Shown here piece by piece: positions 30,126 to 37,978 of a DNA stretch of 38,821 nucleotides. The DNA lies in NCBI GenBank assembly GCA_016189965.1, contig JACPRL010000183.1, positions 1 to 38,821 of the forward strand, given 5' to 3'. Positions within the stretch are counted from its first letter, which is position 1, and each line of letters opens with the position of its first letter. Source of the DNA: Acidobacteriota bacterium. Lineage in GTDB: Bacteria; Acidobacteriota; Terriglobia; Acidiferrales; 2-02-FULL-67-57. The position numbers and the translations under genes were made by a program. The notes beneath the pieces are model-generated. The model made no database searches, had not been told where the DNA came from, and was given only the letters and a program-made list of their open reading frames with translations.

Positions 30126-31155
30126 CGCTGCTCTTTACGGCGCGCTCTACCGCTGCCAGCACTTCCTCCACTGTGATGGCTAGCATAGCCGGCGACACTT
30201 TCTCTTCGTGCTTGTAGCTCGTGGGCCCGCGGTCGCGATGGTGGATGACCACTGCGCGCGAGCCGAAGGGTCCATTCCGCTTAGGGTCGGTCGGGCCATA
30301 GAGGCCCACCACGGGCGTTCCGACGGCGGCCGCGATGTGCAGCGGGCCGGTGTCCCCGCTGATGAGCACGCGGGCGCGCCGCACCAGGGCGACCAGTTGC
30401 CGAGGCGTCAGCGGGAAATGCACGGGGCGCGTGACGCGCGCCTGCGCCATGAATTCGCTCGCCAGGCGCTCTTCTCCCGGCCCGGCGTTCAGCACCGAGC
30501 GCCAGCCGCGCGTGCGCGCCAGGGCATTGTGCAGCGCTGCATAGCGCTCGATGGGCCAGCACTTCGAGCCCCAGCCCCCGCCAGGACTCAGGACGAAAAA
30601 ATGCCGCACCTGGTTTTGTTGGAGCTGCTCCTCCACGTAGGCTTCATCGTCAGGCTGCGTGGACAGAGGAAACCGCCACGCGGGCTCGGCGGCGCCCGCG
30701 GCTTTGACCAGGGAGAGGTTCATTTCGATGACGTGGACATTCTCCGGCGGCCGCACGGCCGTGGTGTAGAAGGCCGCGGCGCCAGATTCCTTGGCGGCGT
30801 TCATATCGAAGCCGATACGTTCGCGCGCGCCGCTAAGCCGCGCCAGCAGCGCCGATTTGTAAAGTCCCTGAAAGTCGATGGCGGTGTCGTAGCCCGCCTG
30901 GCGCAGCGTCCGGGCCAGCTCGCTGAAGCCTCGCCAGGTGCGCGCCCGCAGCAGTTCACGGCGCCAAGTGGTTGTGTCGGCCGGAATGATTCCCGAAATG
31001 TCGGGGTTCAGCTCGATCAGTTCGTGCCACCGGCGCTCGACCAGCCAATCAATGTGCGCGCGGGGAAAAGCCTCGCGGAGCGTCGCCACGCCCGGCAGGG
31101 TGTGGACGATGTCGCCCATCGACCCGAGGCGGACGACCAGGATCCGTTCCCTCAT
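30118..31155 (-). CDS. waaC: Heptosyltransferase I-like (GT9)
   Basis: Adds the first heptose to Kdo of the LPS inner core. The 345-aa GT9 protein has VRLGSMGDIVHTLPGV at the N-terminus, AIDFQGLYKSALLARLSG, SPGGGWGSKCWPIERYAALH and SGDTGPLHIAAAVGTPVVGL (nucleotide-sugar site), then YGPTDPKRNGP. WaaC versus WaaF is judged from the SMGDIVHTLP motif and the KSALLARLSGARERIGF segment; exact acceptor is inferred. ATG 31155; the DUF6165-like gene lies 61 nt upstream in the operon. Confidence 0.88.
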   Translation of the reverse strand: MRERILVVRLGSMGDIVHTLPGVATLREAFPRAHIDWLVERRWHELIELNPDISGIIPADTTTWRRELLRARTWRGFSELARTLRQAGYDTAIDFQGLYKSALLARLSGARERIGFDMNAAKESGAAAFYTTAVRPPENVHVIEMNLSLVKAAGAAEPAWRFPLSTQPDDEAYVEEQLQQNQVRHFFVLSPGGGWGSKCWPIERYAALHNALARTRGWRSVLNAGPGEERLASEFMAQARVTRPVHFPLTPRQLVALVRRARVLISGDTGPLHIAAAVGTPVVGLYGPTDPKRNGPFGSRAVVIHHRDRGPTSYKHEEKVSPAMLAITVEEVLAAVERAVKSSDE

Positions 31156-31216
31156 CGGAGGAACCGTTGTCGTGTAGTGGCGAGCAGTTCGCGTGTGGTG
31201 GACGCGGCGGTGTGTC

Positions 31217-31594
31217 TCACTCGTAGAGTTTCTCGACGTGATCCACCCGGAACAGGCGGTTCACCCGCTGCACCAGCTCGGCCCGCCGGTCGTTCAGCTC
31301 CGGGATCAGTTTTGCCAACTCCGCCAGGCGGTCTCTTTCGCTGCGTGGGAGCCGCCGCACCTCGTCCTCCGCCCGCCAGAGTTTCCGGTTTACTTCTGCC
31401 AGCTCCTGGGTGGCCTTCGCATAACCGTCCCGGTCGGTATCGCCGCTCTTGCGCAGCCAATCGGCCAGCGCCGCTTCAATCAACTCCAACTCCTGTTGGA
31501 AATGGGCGACCTTCACGTTCCGCTGCCGGCCCGCTTCAATCTTCAGGTGCAGGATGGTCTTGCGGTCGACCAGCTCGCCGGGGCTCGGGTTCAT
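31217..31594 (-). CDS. DUF6165-like protein in the LPS operon
   Basis: A 125-aa helical protein from ATG 31594. It begins SPGELVDRKTILHLKIEAGR, which resembles DUF6165 (typically SLGELIDKITILEIK), then a coiled helix pair and a C-terminal PELNDRRAELVQRVNRLFRV. The biochemical role of the family is unknown. It lies between the two heptosyltransferase genes with 61-nt gaps on each side. The frame runs on to 31714 inside waaF but without support. Placement suggests a core-oligosaccharide accessory role. Confidence 0.7.
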   Translation of the reverse strand: MNPSPGELVDRKTILHLKIEAGRQRNVKVAHFQQELELIEAALADWLRKSGDTDRDGYAKATQELAEVNRKLWRAEDEVRRLPRSERDRLAELAKLIPELNDRRAELVQRVNRLFRVDHVEKLYE

Positions 31595-31655
31595 CAGTCC
31601 CACCGCCCAACCTCCTCCTTCGTGCCAGGCTCGGGTGCTTGAACTCGGCTTGCGC

Positions 31656-32732
31656 TCATCGCCGCTCGACCACGCGGCGGTCGGCCAGGGCCGCGTCGAC
31701 CGCCTGCCAGACATCTTCTACGCCTACGCGCGTCATGCAGCGATGATCCACGGGACACTGGCGCAGAAAGCAGGGGCTGCAAGAGACCGGATGCTTCACC
31801 ACCCGCGCCCGCGCGTTCAACGGCCCGGTGCCCGCCTCGTCGCTCGGCCCGAAGATGATTACCTGCGGCAATCCAACTCCGGCCGCCAGGTGCATCGCTC
31901 CCGAGTCGTTGCCGATGAACAGGTCCACCGAAGCCAGCAAGGCGAGAAACTCTTCGAGTGTAGTTTGCCCGACGAGCGAGATCGGCTTGGTTCGCATGCG
32001 GGCGGCAATCGCCTCGCCGAGCGATGCCTCGGCGGAAGTGCCGCAGAGTAGCACAGCGGCGTCGTAGGCCTCAGCCAAGCGGTCGGCCAGCGCGGCAAAG
32101 CGTTCGGGCAGCCAGCACTTGGCTGAGCCGTAGGCGGCGCCGGGGGCGATGACTACCCGCAGGTCCGAGCCCTCGCCGAGGCCCAACGCGCGCAGACGTT
32201 GCCGCAGGCGCTCGCCCGCCGCCGCCGACGGCTCGAGCCGAATCTCGCCAATGACCGGCAAAGAGCCAAGCCAGCCCGCGCGCCGCAACAACTCCAGGTA
32301 GTAATAGGTTTCGTGCGGCGGAATGTCCGCCGGCTTGGGCACAGCAATGGCTTCAGTCAGCAAGAGGCGGCGGGCGTCGCGCGCATAGCCCACGCGGCGG
32401 GGAATCCCGGCGCGGAAGGCCAGCCAGGCAGCTTGAAAGGCGTTCTGGAAAAGCACCGCCAGGTCGAAGCGCTCGCGTCGGAGCTCGGCGGCCAGGCGCT
32501 CGAGGCCGGCAAGGCCGCGGTGGCGCCCGCGATGGTCAAAGACGAGCACGCGGTTGACGCCGGCGACGCTGGCGTAGAGCCCGGCCACGCTGGGCCGCGC
32601 CAGCACCGTGATGTCGGCTGCAGGAAACTTCTCCCGCAGCTTGCGCAGCGCCGGCAGCGACATCACCGCATCGCCCACCCAGTTCGGCACCCGAACCAGA
32701 ATCTTCTCGGCGTCGGTGATAGTTGCGGGCAT
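31656..32732 (-). CDS. waaF: Heptosyltransferase II-like (GT9)
   Basis: A 358-aa GT9 enzyme predicted to add the second inner-core heptose. It has VRVPNWVGDAVMSLPALRKL at the N-terminus, LAVLFQNAFQAAWLAFRAGI, APGAAYGSAKCWLPERFAAL, FIGNDSGAMHLAAGVGLPQV and FGPSDEAGTGPL. The Cys/His-rich PVSCSPCFLRQCPVDHRCM before the C-terminus is typical of heptosyltransferase II. Full length. Two nt separate it from the lpxK stop upstream in the operon. Confidence 0.92.
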   Translation of the reverse strand: MPATITDAEKILVRVPNWVGDAVMSLPALRKLREKFPAADITVLARPSVAGLYASVAGVNRVLVFDHRGRHRGLAGLERLAAELRRERFDLAVLFQNAFQAAWLAFRAGIPRRVGYARDARRLLLTEAIAVPKPADIPPHETYYYLELLRRAGWLGSLPVIGEIRLEPSAAAGERLRQRLRALGLGEGSDLRVVIAPGAAYGSAKCWLPERFAALADRLAEAYDAAVLLCGTSAEASLGEAIAARMRTKPISLVGQTTLEEFLALLASVDLFIGNDSGAMHLAAGVGLPQVIIFGPSDEAGTGPLNARARVVKHPVSCSPCFLRQCPVDHRCMTRVGVEDVWQAVDAALADRRVVERR

Positions 32733-32734
32733 GT

Positions 32735-33796
32735 TCAGGCTGCGCTCGCCTCCAGGCGCTCGGCCACGGCGGCAAAGAAGCCGGCTTCGTCATCGAGCAC
32801 CAGTTCCATCCGGCAATAAAAGGTCGGCGGGAGGCTCGGTGGCACCACAGTGAGATTGATCAGGTCTTTCTCCGTCGTCAGCAGCACGCGCGCGCCGGCG
32901 CGGTCGGCAAGCCGGATGATGTGGCGGAAGTCCTCGATGCCATACCGATGATGGTCGGCGAAGGCCAGCGTGGCGGCCAGGTTGAAACCGTCGCGGCGCA
33001 GGTCATCCCAGAAGGCCTCCGGGTTCCCCAGGCCGCAAAAGGCGAGCGCCGGCTGCTGCTTGAGAACGAAGAGATTGGCCGGGCGGTGCGAGGCGGCGTC
33101 AAAGACCCCACTCAGGCGAGTTACGGCGCGAAAAGCCGGCGCCTGCGGGTTCCAGCGGCGCACCGCGGCGACAACTTCTGGCGGAACCGAGTTGTGCGCC
33201 CGGGTGAACACAATCATGTCGGCGCGGCGCAGGGCTTCCAGCGGCTCCCGCAGGCGTCCGGCGGGCAAGACGGCGCCTTCGCCGAGGGGGTCGGTGACGT
33301 CAATCAGCACCAAGTCGAGGTCGCGGGCCAAGTGCAGGTGCTGGAAGCCGTCATCGAGCAGGAACACCTGCGGCGGCCTCGGCGCTTCCATCGCCAAAAT
33401 TTTCTGGGCGACGGCAAAGCGGTCCTCACCGATGCCGATGGTCACGTCGGGCAGATGGCGGGCCAGCAGAATGGGTTCGTCGCCCATCAGTTCCGGCGTG
33501 TAGCGGGAGACTTCGCCCTGCCCGTTGATGACCAGCGGCAGGCGCTCGCGACGCCCGTAGCCGCGGGTCAGAATCGCCACCTGCGTCCCGCGCTGGCGCA
33601 GCCCGGCGGCCAGGCGCAGCACCAGCGGTGTTTTCCCCGTCCCGCCCACCGTCAGGTTGCCGATGCTGATGACCTTGGCCGGCAGCCGCTGCGAGCGGAG
33701 CCAGCCCCGTTCATAGGCCGCCGCTCGCGCGCGCATCAGAGCGGCATAGAGTTGTTCCAGCGGCCAGAGAAGCCAGCGCATCCAGCGAGGCCACAT
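32735..33796 (-). CDS. lpxK: Tetraacyldisaccharide 4'-kinase
   Basis: Phosphorylates the lipid A disaccharide at the 4' position on the inner membrane. The 353-aa protein has an N-terminal membrane-associated helix (residues 1-25), the P-loop in GNLTVGGTGKTP (46-57), AILTRGYGRR, MGDEPILLARHLPD and LDDGFQHLHLARDLDLVLID. All are family-typical. Its ATG overlaps the waaA stop by one base (TGATG), so the two are coupled. Confidence 0.95.
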   Translation of the reverse strand: MWPRWMRWLLWPLEQLYAALMRARAAAYERGWLRSQRLPAKVISIGNLTVGGTGKTPLVLRLAAGLRQRGTQVAILTRGYGRRERLPLVINGQGEVSRYTPELMGDEPILLARHLPDVTIGIGEDRFAVAQKILAMEAPRPPQVFLLDDGFQHLHLARDLDLVLIDVTDPLGEGAVLPAGRLREPLEALRRADMIVFTRAHNSVPPEVVAAVRRWNPQAPAFRAVTRLSGVFDAASHRPANLFVLKQQPALAFCGLGNPEAFWDDLRRDGFNLAATLAFADHHRYGIEDFRHIIRLADRAGARVLLTTEKDLINLTVVPPSLPPTFYCRMELVLDDEAGFFAAVAERLEASAA

Positions 33797-35082
33797 CAGG
33801 CAGCAGCTCCCGGCGGCGAATTCATCAGCGCGGCGATGCGGGCGGCGGAGCGGGCCGCTGCTCCACGTTCCCGCTCGATGACGGCGCGTGCGGCCTCTCC
33901 CGCCCGCCGACAGGCGGCTGGGTCATCAAGCAAGGCCGCCAACAGAATTCCCAACTCGTCGCTCGAGTTGACTTGAAAAGCGCCGCGCGCTTCGAGCAGC
34001 CTCTCGGCCACGGCGCGGAAATTTTCCATCGACGGCCCGAAGATGACCGGCTTGCCCCACAGGGCGGGCTCAATGGGGTTGTGTCCGCCGCCGGCGACCA
34101 GCGAACCGCCGATGAAGGCGACCGTGGCCGCCGCGTACGTCCCAGCCAGCTCGCCCAGTGTGTCGAGCAGCACGGCGGCCGGGCGACCGTTGGGCCGAGC
34201 CCACTGGCTGCGGCGCACGAACTCAAGGCTGCGACTGGCAAGCAGCCGCGCCACGTCGTCAAACCGCTCCGGATGGCGCGGAGCGAGCACCAACAGTGGC
34301 GGGCGGCCGCCCACTTGGCGGCACATCTCGAGCGCGTCGAGAAGTTTTTCTTCCTCGGCGGCGAGCGTCGAACCGGCAACCAGAATCGGACTGCCGTAGG
34401 CCAGCGACTCTAGTTCATCGAGGAAGGCCGGCCGCGCCGGTTCGGGAAGGTCGAACTTCAGGTTTCCGCCGACGGCCACGCGCGCGGCCGGGGCGCCCAA
34501 CTCGCGCAGGCGGCGCGCGTCTTCTTCGGTCTGCATCAGGAACAGGTCAACGTGGGCCAGCACGCGGCGGAGGAAGAAGCGAAACAGACGGTAGCGGTGG
34601 AAGGAGCGGTCGGATAGGCGGCCGTTGACGAAAACGATCCGCGCCCCTTGCCGCCGCGCCTCCCGCAGGAAGTTCGGCCACATTTCGGTTTCGGCAATGA
34701 CGACGAGCGCCGGCCGGACGGCGGCGAGCAGCCGACGGCAGGCAAAGGCGAAGTCGAGCGGAAAGTAAAAGGTGGCGTCGGCGTCGAGCCGGCGCGCGGC
34801 CACTTCCTGCCCGGTGCGCGTCGTGGTGCTGACGAGCAGCTTACATCCCGGGAAGCAGGCGCGCAGTTCGCGGAGCAGCGGCGCCACGGCCAGCGCCTCG
34901 CCCACCGAAACCGCGTGCACCCAGAGAGCCCCGGGCGACGACTGGCGAACCGTCGGCGGGACTCGCCCCAGGCGCGCCCGCAGGTTGTGCAGGTATTTGT
35001 TCTGCCGCAGGCCGCGGAGCAGAAAGTAGGGGCTGGCGAGCAGCAGCGCCGCGCCCAGCATCAAACTGTAGAGAAAGTACAT
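33796..35082 (-). CDS. waaA: Kdo transferase
   Basis: Transfers Kdo from CMP-Kdo to lipid IVA. The 428-aa protein begins with a membrane anchor (residues 1-25). The catalytic Glu62 is in VHAVSVGEALA, and ETEMWPNFLREARRQGARIV and NGRLSDRSFHRY follow. The C-terminal half has the nucleotide-binding GGSLVAGGGHNPIEPALWGK. ATG 35082 is chosen over 35118 because the anchor starts there. TATAAT lies 13 nt upstream on this strand. First gene of the LPS operon. Confidence 0.95.
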   Translation of the reverse strand: MYFLYSLMLGAALLLASPYFLLRGLRQNKYLHNLRARLGRVPPTVRQSSPGALWVHAVSVGEALAVAPLLRELRACFPGCKLLVSTTTRTGQEVAARRLDADATFYFPLDFAFACRRLLAAVRPALVVIAETEMWPNFLREARRQGARIVFVNGRLSDRSFHRYRLFRFFLRRVLAHVDLFLMQTEEDARRLRELGAPAARVAVGGNLKFDLPEPARPAFLDELESLAYGSPILVAGSTLAAEEEKLLDALEMCRQVGGRPPLLVLAPRHPERFDDVARLLASRSLEFVRRSQWARPNGRPAAVLLDTLGELAGTYAAATVAFIGGSLVAGGGHNPIEPALWGKPVIFGPSMENFRAVAERLLEARGAFQVNSSDELGILLAALLDDPAACRRAGEAARAVIERERGAAARSAARIAALMNSPPGAAA

Positions 35083-35094
35083 TGCGTTCGACGC

Positions 35095-35102
35095 TATTAT
35101 AA
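35095..35102. promoter_or_regulatory. Shared near-palindromic -10 region of divergent genes
   Basis: TATTATAA on the plus strand reads TTATAATA on the minus. A -10 is thus available in both directions, 13 nt before the waaA start and 16 nt before the 35117 gene start. The whole divergent gap is 34 nt. Confidence 0.5.
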
Positions 35103-35116
35103 GCCCGCCGCGAGTC

Positions 35117-35731
35117 ATGCGCCGAAGCTACGACATCATCGTTGCGCTCCTGACGCCTTGTGTTCTGGTCACTGCGCTCTCGGCTCACCGCGCGACCGAA
35201 ACGCCGGCCGCGGACTCGCATCAGGGCGTCACCCTGGCCGCCATTCCCGTCACGGACGAGGCGGAAGCGGAGAAGATTTTCGGAAAGAAGGCAGCGCCGC
35301 TGCGCGCTGGCGTTCTGCCGGTGGAAATTGTCATCACCAACGAGCGGGCGGAGGCGGTGCGCGTGACGCTGGAGCGGATTGAGCTGGTCACCGAACAAGA
35401 GAAGTTCGCGCAGGCCGACCCGGAGCGTGTCGGCTGGTTGCTCTATCCGCCGCCCAAGGTCACCGAGGGCTGGGAACGCGCGCGCCGCCAGCCCAAGGAC
35501 AAGGACCGAGAGAAGCGGGAGGAGGCCCAGGCGGCGCTGCGCGCCCGGCAGTTGCGCGCGGAGATGGTTCCTGCCGGCGCGTCGGCGCGCGGCTATCTCT
35601 TTTTTGAGATGGGCAAGGCAAACGTGAAGCTGGCCGAGGTGCGCCTCTACATTCCCGAGGTGGTGGTCCTGCCGGGCGAGGAGCCGTTGCTCTACTTCGA
35701 GATTGAACTCGAGCCCGACGCCCGGCCCTAG
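35117..35731 (+). CDS. Exported hypothetical protein
   Basis: A 204-aa protein with a signal peptide or anchor at residues 1-24 (IIVALLTPCVLVTALSA). The rest looks like a beta-rich periplasmic domain (VLPVEIVITNERAEAVRVTL, EVVVLPGEEPLLYFEIEL) with a charged helical insert (KDKDREKREEAQAALRARQL). I do not recognise a family. It is divergent from waaA and followed by the helicase gene 33 nt downstream. No Shine-Dalgarno is visible. Confidence 0.65.
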   Translation: MRRSYDIIVALLTPCVLVTALSAHRATETPAADSHQGVTLAAIPVTDEAEAEKIFGKKAAPLRAGVLPVEIVITNERAEAVRVTLERIELVTEQEKFAQADPERVGWLLYPPPKVTEGWERARRQPKDKDREKREEAQAALRARQLRAEMVPAGASARGYLFFEMGKANVKLAEVRLYIPEVVVLPGEEPLLYFEIELEPDARP

Positions 35732-35742
35732 CGCGGGGGCTG

Positions 35743-35751
35743 TGATAGAAT
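35743..35751 (+). promoter_or_regulatory. Extended -10 promoter of the helicase gene
   Basis: TG-A-TAGAAT is an extended -10 element 13 nt before the ATG at 35765; a transcript starting about 7 nt downstream would have almost no leader. Confidence 0.45.
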
Positions 35752-35764
35752 CCCGCTTCCTTTG

Positions 35765-37966
35765 ATGTCCAATCTCCTCGACGACCTGAACCCGGCGCAA
35801 CGCCAGGCCGCGGTGGCTACCGACGGGCCGCTGCTGGTGGTGGCCGGGGCCGGCACCGGCAAGACCCGTGTCATCACCTACCGCATCGCCTATCTGATCG
35901 AGCAGGGGAAGGCCCGGCCGGAAGAGATCCTAGCCGTCACCTTCACCAACAAGGCGGCCGAAGAGATGCGCGAGCGGATCGAGCAACTGGTGCGTGGCGC
36001 GGGACCGTGGACTTCCACCTTCCACTCCTTCTGCGCGCGGCTGTTGCGCCGCGAAGCGCCGGCGGTGGGTTTGCCGCGGGACTTTTCCATCTACGACGAC
36101 GATGACCAGGAGCGGCTGGTGCGCGCCCTGCTCAAGGAGCAGGGCGAGGACGACCGGGCGTGGGTGGCGCGCGGGCTACTCGAGCGCATCAGCCGGGCGA
36201 AGATTGCCGGGCGCACGCCCGTTGACTGGGCCGAGAGCCGCAACCCGGAGGAGCGCCATCGGGCGGAAATTTTCTCCCGCTACCAGCAGGGGCTGCGGGC
36301 GGCGCGGGCGCTCGATTTCGACGACCTGTTGCTCGAGGCGGTGCGGGCGCTGGTCGAGCACCCCGAAGTGCGGCGGCGCTGGCAGCAGCGCTTCCGCTAC
36401 CTGCACGTGGACGAGTACCAGGACACCAACCGGCCGCAGTATGAACTGATCCGGTTGCTCGCCCCGCCGTCCTCGCCCAACGTCTGCGTGGTGGGCGATG
36501 AGGACCAGTCCATCTACGCCTGGCGGGGTGCTGACTACGGCAACATCTTTCGGTTCGAACAGGATTTCCCCAGCACGCGGGTCATTCTGCTGGAGCAGAA
36601 CTACCGCTCCACCCAGCCCATCCTGGACGTGGCGACCACAGTCATCCAGCACAACCTCAGCCGCAAGCCCAAAGTGCTGTGGACAGCGAGCCCGGAAGGG
36701 CCGAAGGTGCGCTTCTATGAGGTGGCCGACGCTCAGAGCGAGGCGCGGTTCGTAGCTGAGCGCCTCTGGAGCTACCAGCGCGAGGAGCCTGGCGGGCGGG
36801 CGGCGGTGCTCTATCGCACCAACGCGCAGTCGCGGCTCTATGAGGAGGCGCTGCGGCAGCTCGACCTGCGCTACCGGCTTGTGGGCGGGTTCAGCTTCTA
36901 CAAGCGGGCCGAGGTGAGAGACCTGCTGGCCTACGTGCGCGCGGCGCGCAATCCGCGCGACGAGCAGAGCGTGCTGCGCATTCTGAATGTCCCGCCGCGC
37001 GGCATCGGCCCCATGACGGTCGAAGCGCTGCGCGCCGACGCACGGGAGCGCGGGCTGAGCCTCTGGGAGGCGCTTGAGGTGAGCAGCAAGGAGCAACTCG
37101 AGCGGTTTGCCCGATTGATGCGCGGGCTGCGCGACACAATCGAGAGCAAGCCCTTTCCCGAGGCGCTGGAGGAGATTCTCCGCACCAGCGGCTATGAGAA
37201 GTGGCTGACCGAACAGGACACACCAGAGGCCGAGGGGCGGTTGGGGAACCTGCATGAACTGATCGCGGCGGCGCGGGAGAGCGAGGCGCGTGGCGAGCCG
37301 CTCGAAGAGTTCCTCGACCGCGCCGCCCTGGTGAGCGATGCCGACGACTACGACGCCGCTGCCGGCATTACCCTAATGACGTTGCACAGTGCCAAGGGCA
37401 CAGAGTTCGACACCGTGTTTCTGGTCGGCCTGGAGGAGGGCCTGCTGCCGCACAGCCGGGCGCTGGAGAGCGACGCCGACATCGAGGAGGAGCGGCGGCT
37501 CTGCTATGTGGGGATGACGCGGGCGAAGACGGAGCTCTGGCTGCTGCGGGCGCGGCAGCGGCGCTCCTGGGCGAGCGGCGAAGCCCAGGAGACCGAGGCG
37601 TCGCGCTTCCTGCGGGAAATCCCCGACGAACTGGTGGAACGGCTGGGCGAAGAAGTTTCGACGCCAGCCACAGGCGCCGGGGGTTGGACCTACGAAGTTC
37701 TCCCCGAGGAACGGAAATGGAACCAGCGGCGGCGCGAAACAAGAACACAACGCCGGTCCCGCAATCACGGCGCGCGGCCTGGTGCGCCGCGGCGGCCGAC
37801 GGATGCGCGCTATCCGCTGGGCGCGACGGTGCGGCACAGCAAGTTCGGTGAAGGCACGGTGCTGGCCATCGACGGCGACGGGCCGGAGCGCAAGATTGTG
37901 GTGAGTTTCCCCGGCTACGGGCGGAAGACGCTCGTGGAAAAATACGCCTGCCTAGAGCGTGTCTAA
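35765..37966 (+). CDS. uvrD: UvrD/PcrA-type superfamily 1 DNA helicase
   Basis: A 3'-5' helicase for repair and replication-fork processing. The 733-aa protein has the SF1A motifs in order: LNPAQRQAAV (Q motif), AGAGTGKTRV (Walker A, 27-36), FTNKAAEEMRERI (Ia), VDEYQDTNRPQYEL (II, about 214), GDEDQSIYAWRGADY (III), QNYRST (IV), TLHSAKGTEFDTVFLVGLEE (V) and RLCYVGMTRAKTEL (VI). The C-terminal Tudor-like tail (GATVRHSKFGEGTVLAIDGD) is typical of PcrA/UvrD. ATG 35765 is chosen over the TTG three bases before. No Shine-Dalgarno. Confidence 0.95.
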   Translation: MSNLLDDLNPAQRQAAVATDGPLLVVAGAGTGKTRVITYRIAYLIEQGKARPEEILAVTFTNKAAEEMRERIEQLVRGAGPWTSTFHSFCARLLRREAPAVGLPRDFSIYDDDDQERLVRALLKEQGEDDRAWVARGLLERISRAKIAGRTPVDWAESRNPEERHRAEIFSRYQQGLRAARALDFDDLLLEAVRALVEHPEVRRRWQQRFRYLHVDEYQDTNRPQYELIRLLAPPSSPNVCVVGDEDQSIYAWRGADYGNIFRFEQDFPSTRVILLEQNYRSTQPILDVATTVIQHNLSRKPKVLWTASPEGPKVRFYEVADAQSEARFVAERLWSYQREEPGGRAAVLYRTNAQSRLYEEALRQLDLRYRLVGGFSFYKRAEVRDLLAYVRAARNPRDEQSVLRILNVPPRGIGPMTVEALRADARERGLSLWEALEVSSKEQLERFARLMRGLRDTIESKPFPEALEEILRTSGYEKWLTEQDTPEAEGRLGNLHELIAAARESEARGEPLEEFLDRAALVSDADDYDAAAGITLMTLHSAKGTEFDTVFLVGLEEGLLPHSRALESDADIEEERRLCYVGMTRAKTELWLLRARQRRSWASGEAQETEASRFLREIPDELVERLGEEVSTPATGAGGWTYEVLPEERKWNQRRRETRTQRRSRNHGARPGAPRRPTDARYPLGATVRHSKFGEGTVLAIDGDGPERKIVVSFPGYGRKTLVEKYACLERV

Positions 37967-37978
37967 AGAAGGAGGCGC

